A stretch of DNA of 64,000 nucleotides from Variovorax sp. PAMC28562 (GCF_014303735.1 NZ_CP060296.1:124001-188000), one strand, 5' to 3'; positions 17,765 through 27,274 are shown, counted from the first letter of the stretch. The notes: generated by a model not told the origin, from the letters alone. Numbers and translations: made by a program.

Positions 17765-18757
17765 ATGGTTGCCACCGCCTCTTCAAGTTCTCCCGGTTCG
17801 TCCCCTCGTCATCTGCTTATTCCCTACGCAGGACGCAATTCCCCCGCCTGCGCCGCCGCGCTCGTCGGCTTGCGGCTTCCCAATCTCGAAGCCCTGCTGG
17901 CACGCGCGACGCTCGCCGACGACGACACACAGGCAGACACCACCCGCTCGCCGCCGCACGAACGCGCACTGGCACAAGCGCTCGGCCTCGCGTCGGCAGA
18001 TGGCTGCATCCCGTGGGCCGCCCTTGACGCGCGCCGCAGCAAGGTCGCGGAGGCGGACGACGCCGAAGCCTGGGGCTGGGCCACGCTCTGTCACTGGCAG
18101 GTCGGCATCGACGACGTCGTGCTGGGCGATCCGGCCGCCATCGAGATCGACGCGGCCGAATCCGACGCGTTGCTGAAAGCGGCGCAACCGTTCTTCGAAG
18201 AAGACGGCATTGCATTGCGCGGGTCGGCCGTGCCGGGCCGCTGGCTCGCGCGCGGCGCGGTGTTCCAAGGCATCGCGACGGCGTCGATCGACCGCGCCAT
18301 CGGCTGGCCGATCTCGAAGTGGTCGCCGCTGTCGGACCATGCAAGGTCGCTGCGCCGCCTTCAAAACGAAATGCAGATGCTGCTCTACACCCAGCGGGTG
18401 AACGACGATCGTGCAGCCCGCGGCGTACCGCCGATCAATTCGTTCTGGCTCAGCGGCACCGGGGCCTTGCCGCCGGAGCTGTTGCCTTTCGATGTCGATG
18501 CACCCGAGGTGATCGGCACCCTGCGACCGGCCGCGCTGCGTGACGACGGCCCCGTGTGGGCCGAGGCCTGGCGCGCACTCGATGCCGGCCCGATCGCCGA
18601 AGCGCTGGCCGCTGCGACGCGCGGCGATGAAGTCACGCTGACGCTGTGCGGCGATCTTGCAGCCAAGCGCTTCACGACGCACAAACGCACCTTCGGGCGC
18701 TGGCTCAAGGGCCTGTTCGAGCGGCCGTCAGCGGCCACTTTGCTGGCAACGCTGTGA
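17765..18757 (+). CDS. Conserved hypothetical protein upstream of recJ (RpfE-type annotation in relatives)
   Basis: A 330-residue cytosolic protein with no membrane segment. It starts with HLLIPYAGRNSPACAAAL, has a conserved LRRLQNEMQMLLYTQRVN helix and the segment PPINSFWLSGTGALP, and ends in a basic region (TTHKRTFGRWLKGLFERP). Proteins like this lie directly before recJ in many beta-proteobacteria and are annotated as regulatory protein RpfE type or phosphoglycerate-mutase-like, without firm evidence. Its stop overlaps the recJ start (GTGA), suggesting coupled translation. Function unknown. Confidence 0.8.
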   Translation: MVATASSSSPGSSPRHLLIPYAGRNSPACAAALVGLRLPNLEALLARATLADDDTQADTTRSPPHERALAQALGLASADGCIPWAALDARRSKVAEADDAEAWGWATLCHWQVGIDDVVLGDPAAIEIDAAESDALLKAAQPFFEEDGIALRGSAVPGRWLARGAVFQGIATASIDRAIGWPISKWSPLSDHARSLRRLQNEMQMLLYTQRVNDDRAARGVPPINSFWLSGTGALPPELLPFDVDAPEVIGTLRPAALRDDGPVWAEAWRALDAGPIAEALAAATRGDEVTLTLCGDLAAKRFTTHKRTFGRWLKGLFERPSAATLLATL

Positions 18758-20475
18758 AGATCGTTGCCCGGATCATTCCGCCGCGCAGCGCCTGGGCGCT
18801 CGAGCAGGCAGGCGTGCATCCGCTGCTCGCGCGCCTGTATGCGGCTCGCGGCGTGCTCGGCAAGGACGAACTCGACGACGGTCTCGCGCGCCTGCTGCCG
18901 CCCGACACATTGCGCGGCACGCGCGAAGCCGCCGTGCTGCTGGCCGACGCCATCGCGGCGGACCAGCGCATGTGCATCGTGGCCGACTACGACTGCGACG
19001 GCGCGACCGCCTGCGCAGTCGCCGTGCGCGGTCTGCGCCTGCTCGGCGCGAAGAACGTGAGCTATCTCGTACCGGACCGCGTGATCGACGGCTACGGCCT
19101 GACGCCGCCCATCGCCGAACGCGTGGCCGACCGCGGCGCCGACCTGCTCATTACCGTCGACAACGGCATCGCCAGTGTCGACGGCGTGGCCGCGGCGCAG
19201 GCGCGCGGCCTCAAGGTGCTCGTCACCGACCACCACTTGCCCGGCCCGCAGCTGCCATCGGCCGAAGTGCTGGTCAACCCGAACCAGCCCGGCTGCGACT
19301 TCGAAAGCAAGAGCATCGCTGGCGTCGGCGTCATGTTCTATGTGCTGCTGGCTTTGCGCTCCGAGCTGCGCACGCGCGGCGTCTTCACGCTGGCGAATCA
19401 GCCGAAGCTCGACGTGTTGCTGCCCCTGGTCGCGCTCGGCACCGTGGCCGACGTGGTCAGGCTCGATGCCAACAACCGCCGCCTGGTGGCGCAGGGGTTG
19501 CGCCGCATCCGTGCGGGCTCGATGCAGGCCGGAATCGCGGCGCTGTTCAAGGCGTCCGGTCGCAACGCACCCACGGCCACCACCTTCGACTTCGGCTTTG
19601 CGCTCGGCCCGCGCATCAACGCCGCCGGGCGCTTGGCCGACATGACACTCGGCATCGAATGCCTGCTCACCGACGACGCCGCGCGCGCCGACGAGCTGGC
19701 ACGCACGCTCGACGGCATCAACCGCGAGCGGCGCGACATCGAGGGCGGGATGCGCGACCAGGCGCTGCTGCTGGCCGAGTCGCTATTCGATGCGAGTGGC
19801 GACAGCAGCGAGGCGCCGCCGCCGGCCATCAGCGTGTTCGATGCAGCGTTTCATGAAGGCGTGGTCGGCATCGTCGCGTCGCGTCTGAAGGATCGATTTC
19901 ATCGGCCGACCTTCGTCTTCGCGGCGAGCGCAGCGCCGGGCAAGGAAGCGGAACTCAAAGGCTCGGGCCGCTCCATCCCAGGCTTCCATCTGCGCGACGC
20001 ATTGGACCTTGTTGCCAAGCGGCATCCCGGGGTGCTGCTGCGCTTCGGCGGCCATGCCATGGCGGCGGGTTGTACGGTGGCCAGCGAGCACTTCGAGACC
20101 TTCTGTAAAGCCATCGCACAGGTCGCGCAAGAGTGGCTCGCCGCGTCGTCGCTGGTACGCCAGATCGACACCGACGGTCCATTGGCGCGCGAGTATCTGC
20201 GCGTCGATCTGGTCGATACGTTGCACCGCGAGGTGTGGGGCCAGGGCTTTGCGCCGCCGACTTTCAGCGAAGAGGTCGAGGTGCTGTCGCAGCGGCTCGT
20301 CGGCGAAAAGCACCTGGCGTTGAAGCTGCGCCATCAAGGGCGGCCGATCGACGGGATCTGGTTCGGCCATACCGATCCGTTGCCTGCGAAGGTGATGCTG
20401 GCGTTTCGGCTCGATGCCGATGAATGGCAGGGCGTGCGGCGGGTGCGTTTTCTGGTCGAGGGGGCCGAGGGCTAG
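18754..20475 (+). CDS. recJ: Single-stranded-DNA-specific exonuclease RecJ
   Basis: A 573-residue DHH/DHHA1 nuclease. The metal-site motifs are DYDCDGATA, the ITVDNGI segment, VTDHHLPG and GTVADVVRL, and the DHHA1 domain contains SGRSIPGFHLRDAL and GGHAMAAG. RecJ degrades single-stranded DNA 5' to 3' in recombination and mismatch repair. The start is GTG 18754, overlapping the previous stop as GTGA; this gives the familiar MKIVARIIPPR beginning. Its stop overlaps the convergent dehydrogenase stop by 4 bases. Confidence 0.93.
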   Translation: MKIVARIIPPRSAWALEQAGVHPLLARLYAARGVLGKDELDDGLARLLPPDTLRGTREAAVLLADAIAADQRMCIVADYDCDGATACAVAVRGLRLLGAKNVSYLVPDRVIDGYGLTPPIAERVADRGADLLITVDNGIASVDGVAAAQARGLKVLVTDHHLPGPQLPSAEVLVNPNQPGCDFESKSIAGVGVMFYVLLALRSELRTRGVFTLANQPKLDVLLPLVALGTVADVVRLDANNRRLVAQGLRRIRAGSMQAGIAALFKASGRNAPTATTFDFGFALGPRINAAGRLADMTLGIECLLTDDAARADELARTLDGINRERRDIEGGMRDQALLLAESLFDASGDSSEAPPPAISVFDAAFHEGVVGIVASRLKDRFHRPTFVFAASAAPGKEAELKGSGRSIPGFHLRDALDLVAKRHPGVLLRFGGHAMAAGCTVASEHFETFCKAIAQVAQEWLAASSLVRQIDTDGPLAREYLRVDLVDTLHREVWGQGFAPPTFSEEVEVLSQRLVGEKHLALKLRHQGRPIDGIWFGHTDPLPAKVMLAFRLDADEWQGVRRVRFLVEGAEG

Positions 20476-21368
20476 ATTGCGCCGTCGCCTTTCTTCGCCA
20501 GCAAGCTGACCAGCTCAGGCACCAGCGCCTGCGGGTCGCCCTCACGCAGCGCGCGCTCGAAGGTCTCGTGCACGCCGTCCGCAATGGCGCGCGCAGCGCC
20601 GATGTCGCCCGCCATCGTCGTGTAGTAGCCCATGTCCTTGGCCGCGTTCGACATGAAGAAGCGCAGCCCCGACGGATCGCGCGACAGGATGTACGGCTTC
20701 ATGCGCTCGAGCGCCAGACCGCCACCACCGCCCTTTGCCAGCACATCGACCAGCACCTCGGGCGCCACGCCCGACCGCTCGGCACAAGCAGCCGCTTCGG
20801 CCAACAGACCGACGAAGCCGAGCGAGACGTAGTTGTGCAGCAACTTCATGCGATGACCGGCACCGACCGGGCCGGCGTGCGTGATGTTCTCGGCGAAGCA
20901 GGCAAGCAGCGGCTTGCATTCTTCGAACAGCGCGGCATCGCCACCCACCAGCAGATTGAGACGACCTTCGGCCGCCTCTTTGGGCGTGCGCGTCATCGGC
21001 GAATCGAGGAAGCGGCCACCCGCTTCCATCACCAGTTTTGCCAATCGCTCCGTCGAAGTCGGAATCGCAGTGGAGCAATCGATGATGACGGTGCCTGCTT
21101 TCCGGCCTTGCAGGCCCTGCAGCACGCCATCGTCGCCCATCAAGACGGCCTCGACCTGCGGCGATCCGGTGACGCACAGAATGACGATATCGACCGCCGC
21201 TGCGAGTTCGCGTGGCTTGCCGTATGTGGTCACGCCCGCCGCCTTCAGCGCATCGAGCGGCTGGTTGCCAGCATGCTCCAGGACGGCCAGCGGATAGCCA
21301 TGCTTCACGATGTTGGTCGCGATGCCGTGGCCCATCATGCCGATGCCGATCATTCCGATCTTCTTCAT
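20472..21368 (-). CDS. NAD(P)-dependent beta-hydroxyacid dehydrogenase (3-hydroxyisobutyrate dehydrogenase family)
   Basis: A 298-residue dehydrogenase. It has an N-terminal Rossmann motif IGMIGIGMMGHGIATNI, the family segment FLDSPMTRTPKEAAEG (substrate-binding region, usually DAPVSGG) and the catalytic lysine in the helix GHRMKLLHNYVS. The family reduces tartronate semialdehyde or oxidises 3-hydroxyisobutyrate and similar acids. The substitution of MTRTP for VSGG suggests a branch distinct from GarR or MmsB, so the substrate is undetermined. It stands alone, convergent with recJ. Confidence 0.85.
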   Translation of the reverse strand: MKKIGMIGIGMMGHGIATNIVKHGYPLAVLEHAGNQPLDALKAAGVTTYGKPRELAAAVDIVILCVTGSPQVEAVLMGDDGVLQGLQGRKAGTVIIDCSTAIPTSTERLAKLVMEAGGRFLDSPMTRTPKEAAEGRLNLLVGGDAALFEECKPLLACFAENITHAGPVGAGHRMKLLHNYVSLGFVGLLAEAAACAERSGVAPEVLVDVLAKGGGGGLALERMKPYILSRDPSGLRFFMSNAAKDMGYYTTMAGDIGAARAIADGVHETFERALREGDPQALVPELVSLLAKKGDGAI

Positions 21369-21405
21369 TTTTTGTCTCCAGAAATTGGGTTGGAGCGGCC
21401 CATGT

Positions 21406-22098
21406 TCAGGGCCGCTTGAACTCGTGATTTAACCCGACATAGAAGCCGCGCGCATGCTCGGGCCCGGTGCGCGAGGTCGTGACGTCGAGACTGGTGAACG
21501 GCGTGAAGTTGAAACGCGCGCCGATGCGTGTGGTCCACGCGTCGAAAGCGCGGTTGCGCTCCGCGAGCAACGACACCGCCTCGTTCAGTGCCCACTCGGT
21601 GCCAAGGCCTCGGCGGAAAGTACGTTCACCGGTGACGGTCGCCCAGTCGGCACCGATGTTGGCGTGGATCTGCCAATTGGGGGTCGCAACCAGCGTGAAC
21701 GGAAATACCAGCTGCCGTCCCGGCTTGCCGTGGTGGGTACGGTCGAAAGTAGCGTTGGCCGACACGGCACCGCTGAAGCGCGCATCCGCCTCCTGGCCGA
21801 ACCATGTCCACTTGACCTGTGGCCCCGCGTAGTAAGTGCCGGGATTCGACGTGCGATCGAGATTCACGCCCAGCTCGATCGGCCCGACACGGCAGGTGGG
21901 TCCGACATGCAACGCGTTGACCGGAACCGCCCCGGAACGCCCGCCCCATGTCTCGACGAGGCACTGACCGCGGTCGAGCGTGCCCGCATCGTCGACGTCC
22001 AGATGGCCGCCAGCCAACGCGCTGCCCGCGTGCAACAGGCACAGCAAAGCAGCACCGGCCAGCGCCATGCTTCGCCTCATGCTGCTCGTTGTTCTCAT
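21406..22098 (-). CDS. Putative outer-membrane beta-barrel protein
   Basis: A 230-residue exported protein of unknown function. The signal peptide covers about residues 1-29 (SMALAGAALLCLLHAGSALA). The mature part has alternating polar/hydrophobic beta-strand patterns and aromatic girdle residues (WTWFGQ, FYVGLNHEF), suggesting a small barrel. CLVETWGG and a cysteine pair lie near the mature N-terminus. No pathway partner is evident in the flanks, where a dehydrogenase lies downstream and a response regulator upstream, all on the minus strand. Confidence 0.6.
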   Translation of the reverse strand: MRTTSSMRRSMALAGAALLCLLHAGSALAGGHLDVDDAGTLDRGQCLVETWGGRSGAVPVNALHVGPTCRVGPIELGVNLDRTSNPGTYYAGPQVKWTWFGQEADARFSGAVSANATFDRTHHGKPGRQLVFPFTLVATPNWQIHANIGADWATVTGERTFRRGLGTEWALNEAVSLLAERNRAFDAWTTRIGARFNFTPFTSLDVTTSRTGPEHARGFYVGLNHEFKRP

Positions 22099-22241
22099 CG
22101 TGGGCCTCCCGGATCGACCGCGTCTTGGCGCGCAATCGCTGCGTCATCGTGGACGGGTTCGGCGGATTCTAGGATGCCAAAACGGCAAGTCGATGACGCC
22201 TGCGCACCCGCGGCGACGTAGGTGCTCAGCTCACACTTCGA

Positions 22242-23234
22242 TCAGATTTCGAAGTGCGGCTGCAACTCGCGAATGCGCTTCATGGCAACGCCCGCTGCCG
22301 CTGTGCGCGTCTCGACGCCGAGCTTCACGTACACGCGCTCCAGATGCTTCTTGGCAGTGGCCGGGCTGCTGCCGAGGATCTCGCCGATGTCCTTGTTGGT
22401 CTTGCCCTTGACCACCCAATAAAGCACTTCTGCCTCGCGCGCCGTGAGCTTCAGGCTCAGGCTCATGGCCTCGATGACGGCGACGTCGGACACCTCGCGC
22501 AGGATGATCATCCATTCGGCACCGTCGTCGTCATGGCCGGTTTGCTGGTGCAGCCGCAACGTGAGGCTGCGCGCCGCGGGGCCGATCGCCAGGACAGGTG
22601 GCTCGATGCGGTCGACCGTGCCCGGCAAGTGCAGGCGCAACCAGTCGAGCACCACGGCCGGCGTCTCGGGCGCGCTGGTGCCGCAATAGCGCAGCAACAG
22701 TTCGCGCGCCAAAGCGGTCTGCCAGATGAGCCGGCCTTCGGGCAGACGCACGGTGATGCTCGCGTAGCCGAACGCATCGAGCGCGTTGCGCGCCTGGCCG
22801 GCCTGTTGCGCCGCCTGCCGCGCACGGCGTGCGCCCTGCAGATGCACGTTCATGCGCGCCAGTACTTCCTTCGGCTTGATCGGCTTGGTGACGTAGTCGA
22901 CACCGCCCGCTTCCAGCGCAGCGACCAGGTGCTCCGTCTCGGTGAGCCCGGTCATGAAGACGATAGGGATGTGCGCGGTGGCCGGGTCGGCCTTGAGCCG
23001 GCGCGCCACTTCGAAGCCGTCGATGCCGGGCATCATGGCGTCGAGCAGCACGATGTCGGGCCGGGCCTGCGCGGCACGCTGCAACGCGGCTTCGCCATTG
23101 GTCGCGACCAGCACGGTGTAGCCGGATTCGTCGAGTGCGTCGTGCAGCACGGCCAGGTTGTCGGGCACGTCGTCGACGATCAGCACCAGATCGGTGTTGC
23201 GGGCGAGCGGGCGGTCGGTGGGGCTCGAGCTCAC
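22242..23234 (-). CDS. Response regulator with LuxR-type DNA-binding domain
   Basis: A 330-residue regulator. The N-terminal receiver domain (about residues 12-135) has the phosphoacceptor aspartate in VLLDAMMPGIDGF and the conserved lysine in VTKPIKP. A middle region (about 150-255) may be a degenerate PAS domain. A C-terminal LuxR helix-turn-helix (about 268-328) contains LTAREAEVLYWVVKGKTNKDIGE. There is no usable ATG; GTG 23234 overlaps the kinase stop as GTGA and gives the correct length. Tight coupling makes it the likely output partner of the permease-kinase protein. Target genes are unknown; the adjacent urease operon is a candidate. Confidence 0.88.
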   Translation of the reverse strand: MSSSPTDRPLARNTDLVLIVDDVPDNLAVLHDALDESGYTVLVATNGEAALQRAAQARPDIVLLDAMMPGIDGFEVARRLKADPATAHIPIVFMTGLTETEHLVAALEAGGVDYVTKPIKPKEVLARMNVHLQGARRARQAAQQAGQARNALDAFGYASITVRLPEGRLIWQTALARELLLRYCGTSAPETPAVVLDWLRLHLPGTVDRIEPPVLAIGPAARSLTLRLHQQTGHDDDGAEWMIILREVSDVAVIEAMSLSLKLTAREAEVLYWVVKGKTNKDIGEILGSSPATAKKHLERVYVKLGVETRTAAAGVAMKRIRELQPHFEI

Positions 23235-26200
23235 TTGCAATCCATCGCTTCGAACTGGAACTGGCGCGCCAGGGCGCGTTGCGCGCTGGTCCAGGCAGCG
23301 CACTCGGGCTGCTCGGCATCGATGTCGTCGAGCTGGTTCATGATGCCGCGAAAGTAACCCAACCCGACGGCTTCTTCCAATGCGCGCAAACGTTCGGGTG
23401 CGGGGCGCACCATGATCAGCGCTTCGACAGCACCGGTCGCAGAGGGCTTTGACGGTGCGGGTGTGGCGGTCCATTGCAAAACGAGCCGCCGCTCCAGCCA
23501 ATCGAGCAACTCGCTGTGGCGCACCGGCTTCACGAAAAAATCTTCCGGCGTGATGCCGACGTCGTTGTCGAGCCGCTTGTCGAACGCATTGGCGGACACG
23601 ATGGCGATGACGGTGTGCGACAGGCCCAGCTTGCGAGCACGGCGAATCGTTTCCCAGCCGTCGATGCCGGGCATCGCCAGGTCGACGAACATCGCATCCG
23701 GCCGATAGCCGGCGGCCAGCAGGTCGAGCGCGTCGTGGCCGCTCGCAGCCGCGCGCAACTCGAAGCCGAGCGGCGTCAGCACCTGCACGAGCAATTCGCG
23801 ATCGGCCTCTTCGTTGTCGACCACCAGCACGCGGCGGCGCTCGCCCGCATAGCCACGGCGCACACGCGGCATGGGTGCCGGCAACTGCGCACGGCGCGGG
23901 CCGGCCAGTGCCTCGTGCACGCGCGGCAGGAACAGTCGAACGCGGAAGATCGACCCGACGCCCGGCCTGCTCTGCACCTGCATCTCGCCTCCCATCAGGT
24001 CGGTCAGCATCTTGGCGATGGTGAGGCCGAGGCCGGCGCCCGGCGCCGAACTGCTGCCGACGTTGCCGCCACCGCCGCCTGCTGATATAGCCGGGTTGCC
24101 GCCCGAGGCCCCACGAGAAAACGGCTCGAAGATGCGCTCGATGTCTTCGGCTGCCATGCCCGGGCCGGTGTCTTCGATCTCGATGGTCGCGAACTCGCGT
24201 GCATGGGCCAGCCGCAAAGTGACCTGCCCGGACGCGGTGAACTTGATCGCGTTGCCGAGCAGGTTGATGAGAATCTGCCGCACCCGTTTTTCGTCGGCGC
24301 GTACCACCTCGGGCAAGCCTTCTGCGGGCTCGAAGAAGAAGGCAAGGCCCTTCTCTTCGGCCTGCAGCTCGAACATGTCGGCCAGCTCGCGCATCGAATC
24401 GGCAAAGCGCATCGGCCGCGCATGCAGCGTGAGCTTGCCGGCCTCGATGTGGGCGATGTCGAGCGTGCCTTCGATCAGCGACAGCAAGTGCTCGCCGCCG
24501 CGCTTGATGACGGCCACCGCCTGCTGTCGGTGCGGTGGCACGGAGGCGTCTTCGCCCATCAGCTGCGCATAGCCCAGGATGCTGTTCAGCGGCGTGCGCA
24601 ACTCGTGGCTGATGGCGCTGATGTAGCGACTCTTGGCCTGGTTGGCCTGGTCGGCTGCGCGCTTGGCCTGCTCCGCGATTTCGCGTGCCTCGTCGGCAGC
24701 CTGCTTGGCCGCTTGAAGGGCACGGTCGGTTTCGTGGTGCAACGCGATTTCGCGCACCAGCAAGTGCGTCTGCCGGTTCGATTCTTCTTGCGCCACCTTG
24801 CGACTCTGTTGCGCCAGCACCAGCCACCAGGCGACGATGCCGGCCAGCACGAGCAGTGCCATGTAGACCTTCGAGAAGCCCGATCGCAATGCCGCCTGCG
24901 CGCCCACCGTTTCGTTGGGCGTCATGGTCTGGAGCGTGCCTTCGGCCAGCGCCCGCAGCTCCTGCGTGTAGAGCACGCCGAAGACGATCGCCAGCAGCGG
25001 CACGATGATCAGCATCAACAGCAGGAAGTGGCCGAGCCCGGTGTCGAGATAGCGCCAGCTGCGTTGGGGCAGCAGCCAGCGCAAGACGGCCGACCATTGC
25101 GCCGACAGGCCGGCCTGCGGCTTGCACAGGTCGCCGCAACGCGCATCGAGCGTGCAGCACAGCGAACAGATCGCGCCCTGGTACGCCGGGCAATGCGCCA
25201 TGTCCGGCCCTTCGTACTCGCGCTCGCAAATCACGCAGCGCTGCACGACCAGCCGCTGGCGAGTTCCGACTTCGGCCTCGACCCGCGCCCATCGCACCGA
25301 CCGTGCGCCGGGTGCAGGCGCGAACAGCGCGGCACCGTTTCCGTTGGAAGTCCGTGCGATGTAGTACTTGCCGCCGGTCGCCCATGCGATGAACGGCGAG
25401 GTCACCAGCGCCGTGCCGAGCGCGATCAACGCTGAAAACGCCTGCGCCATCGGCCCGAAAAAGCCGAGGTAAGCCGTGATCGAGAGCACCGAGGCCAGCG
25501 CCATCGCACCGACGCCGACCGGGTTGATGTCCCACAGATGCGCGCGCTTGAATTCGATGCCCGGCGGCGACAGGCCCAGCGGCTTGTTGATGACCAGATC
25601 GGCGACCACCGCCATCATCCAGGCGATGGCGATGTTGGCGTAGAGCCCGAGCACATCGCCCAACGCCTCGAACACGTTCATCTCCATCAGCATGAACGCG
25701 ATGAGCGCGTTGAACACCACCCACACCACGCGGCCCGGATGGCTGTGCGTGACGCGCGAGAAGAAGTTGCTCCAGGCCAGCGAGCCGGCATAGGCGTTGG
25801 TGACGTTGATCTTGATCTGCGAGATGACCACGAAGAGCGCCGTGGCAGCAACCGCCCAGCCGTAGTTAGGGAACACGTACTCGTAGGCCGCGAGGTACAT
25901 CTGGTTCGGATCGACGGCCCGGTCGACCGGCACCATGTGCGTGATCGCCAGATAGGCCAGAAGCGCGCCACCGAGCATCTTGATCACGCCGAGAACGACC
26001 CAGCCCGGCCCGCCCGCCAGCACGCCGGCCCACCACCGCCCGCGTGTTGCTGCGGTACGTTCGGGCATGAAGCGCAAGTAGTCGGCCTGCTCGCCCATCT
26101 GCGTGATGAGCGCGATGCCAACCGTCAATGCCGCACCAAAAAGGCGCAGGTCGAAGCCGGCCGAGCCGCCTTTCTCACCGCTGTAGTGCGTAATCCCGGC

Positions 26201-26836
26201 AAAGGCGCCCGGATCGCGCACCACGACGAAGCAGAACGGCACGACCAGCATCAGCAGCCAGATCGGCTGGGACCAGAGTTGCAGGCGGCTGATGGCCGAT
26301 ACGCCGTGCGTCACCAAAGGGATCACGACCAGCGCGCAGATCAGGTAACCCCACACCGGCGGCACGCCCAGCGCGAGCTCCAGCGCATACGCCATCACCG
26401 CCGCTTCGAGCGCAAAAAAGATGAAGGTGAACGACGCATAGATCAGCGACGTCAGCGTCGAGCCGATATAGCCGAAGCCGGCGCCACGCGTCAGCAGGTC
26501 CATGTCGACGCCGTAGCGCGCCGCGTACACGCTGATCGGCAAGCCCGCCAGAAAGATGATGAGCCCCGTCACCAGGATGGCCCAGAACGCGTTGGCAAAA
26601 CCGTACTGCACGAGCAGCGTGGCGCCTACCGCCTCCAGGATCAGGAACGAAGCCGCGCCGAAAGCCGTGTTGGCGACCCGCCATTCAGACCACTTGCGAA
26701 AGCGCTGCGGCGTGTAGCGCAGCGCGTAGTCTTCGAGCGTTTCGCTCGCGACCCAGCTGTTGTAGTCGCGCCGGACCTTGACGATGCGCTGTGGCGCTTC
26801 GTCGGGTCCAGGGGGCGTGGTGGGGTTCGGATTCAC
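23231..26836 (-). CDS. NCS1-type permease fused to a hybrid sensor histidine kinase
   Basis: A 1201-residue protein. Residues 1 to about 510 resemble a complete NCS1 cytosine/purine/allantoin-type permease, with about 12 membrane helices and segments such as RRDYNSWVASETLEDYALRY. A cysteine-rich segment follows at about 534-575. Two more helices (about 590-612 and 640-660) and a coiled linker lead to HisKA with phospho-histidine 744 in SHELRTPLN. HATPase_c follows (EDTGPGM, about 893), then a receiver domain (about 1000-1115, Asp1052) and a tail resembling an Hpt without an evident histidine. The start is GTG 26836. It is divergent from ureA and overlaps its response regulator by 4 bases (GTGA). 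The likely role is a transporter-type sensor for a nucleobase, allantoin, urea or similar nitrogen compound; the ligand is inference. Confidence 0.88.
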   Translation of the reverse strand: MNPNPTTPPGPDEAPQRIVKVRRDYNSWVASETLEDYALRYTPQRFRKWSEWRVANTAFGAASFLILEAVGATLLVQYGFANAFWAILVTGLIIFLAGLPISVYAARYGVDMDLLTRGAGFGYIGSTLTSLIYASFTFIFFALEAAVMAYALELALGVPPVWGYLICALVVIPLVTHGVSAISRLQLWSQPIWLLMLVVPFCFVVVRDPGAFAGITHYSGEKGGSAGFDLRLFGAALTVGIALITQMGEQADYLRFMPERTAATRGRWWAGVLAGGPGWVVLGVIKMLGGALLAYLAITHMVPVDRAVDPNQMYLAAYEYVFPNYGWAVAATALFVVISQIKINVTNAYAGSLAWSNFFSRVTHSHPGRVVWVVFNALIAFMLMEMNVFEALGDVLGLYANIAIAWMMAVVADLVINKPLGLSPPGIEFKRAHLWDINPVGVGAMALASVLSITAYLGFFGPMAQAFSALIALGTALVTSPFIAWATGGKYYIARTSNGNGAALFAPAPGARSVRWARVEAEVGTRQRLVVQRCVICEREYEGPDMAHCPAYQGAICSLCCTLDARCGDLCKPQAGLSAQWSAVLRWLLPQRSWRYLDTGLGHFLLLMLIIVPLLAIVFGVLYTQELRALAEGTLQTMTPNETVGAQAALRSGFSKVYMALLVLAGIVAWWLVLAQQSRKVAQEESNRQTHLLVREIALHHETDRALQAAKQAADEAREIAEQAKRAADQANQAKSRYISAISHELRTPLNSILGYAQLMGEDASVPPHRQQAVAVIKRGGEHLLSLIEGTLDIAHIEAGKLTLHARPMRFADSMRELADMFELQAEEKGLAFFFEPAEGLPEVVRADEKRVRQILINLLGNAIKFTASGQVTLRLAHAREFATIEIEDTGPGMAAEDIERIFEPFSRGASGGNPAISAGGGGGNVGSSSAPGAGLGLTIAKMLTDLMGGEMQVQSRPGVGSIFRVRLFLPRVHEALAGPRRAQLPAPMPRVRRGYAGERRRVLVVDNEEADRELLVQVLTPLGFELRAAASGHDALDLLAAGYRPDAMFVDLAMPGIDGWETIRRARKLGLSHTVIAIVSANAFDKRLDNDVGITPEDFFVKPVRHSELLDWLERRLVLQWTATPAPSKPSATGAVEALIMVRPAPERLRALEEAVGLGYFRGIMNQLDDIDAEQPECAAWTSAQRALARQFQFEAMDCK

Positions 26837-26931
26837 ATTTTTTCGGTGCAGATTTCATGCCACGGCGCAGGCGCGCGCAAAGGACGGCATGACTGTTGCA
26901 ACGCTCACCCGTTGCCCATAATGCCCTGATC
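26837..26931. promoter_or_regulatory. Divergent promoter region between the permease-kinase gene and ureA
   Basis: Only 95 bases separate the two divergent starts. The segment holds a T-rich run near 26838-26843, an 8-base palindrome GTTGCAAC (26895-26902) and a CATAAT hexamer at 26917-26922. CATAAT is only 9 bases from the ureA ATG, so it is an uncertain -10 box. No clear Shine-Dalgarno precedes ureA. Both transcription units must share regulatory DNA here. Confidence 0.4.
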
Positions 26932-27234
26932 ATGGAACTCACTCCGCGCGAAAAAGACAAGTTGTTGATCTTCACTGCCGCCTTGCTGGCCGAACGGCGG
27001 CAGGCTCGGGGTCTGAAGCTCAACTACCCCGAAGCCATTGCGTTGATTTCTGCCGCCGTCATGGAAGGGGCGCGCGATGGCAAGAGCGTCGCCGAGCTGA
27101 TGAGCGCCGGCCGCAGCGTGCTGACGCGTGCCGACGTCATGGACGGCATCGCCGAAATGATCCCCGACATCCAGGTCGAAGCGACCTTTCCCGACGGCAC
27201 CAAGCTGGTGACGGTTCACCAGCCGATCGTTTGA
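26932..27234 (+). CDS. ureA: Urease gamma subunit
   Basis: A 100-residue protein beginning [20 protein letters not shown], the near-invariant UreA opening. It contains [22 protein letters not shown] and ends with VTVHQPI. The length of 100 is exactly that of the family. It is the small structural subunit of the cytosolic nickel urease, UreABC. It is the first gene of the operon here; ureD, which often precedes ureA, is missing from this position. Confidence 0.95.
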   Translation: MELTPREKDKLLIFTAALLAERRQARGLKLNYPEAIALISAAVMEGARDGKSVAELMSAGRSVLTRADVMDGIAEMIPDIQVEATFPDGTKLVTVHQPIV

Positions 27235-27274
27235 AGCCCGACGACCACAACGACCATCACGAGGATCTCTTTTC

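Noticed and set aside
16209..18176. A 655-codon plus-strand frame
   Set aside because: It covers lolD, lolC/E and the next gene in the wrong frame or strand, is His/Arg-rich and has no motifs.
23235..25724. N-terminal extension of the response regulator across the kinase gene
   Set aside because: It is an alternative frame of the kinase. The receiver domain starts right after GTG 23234, which overlaps the kinase stop as GTGA.
26896..26922. TTGCAA-N15-CATAAT as the ureA promoter
   Set aside because: The spacer is short and the -10 would be 9 bases from the start codon, leaving almost no leader. Kept only as an uncertain part of the divergent region.
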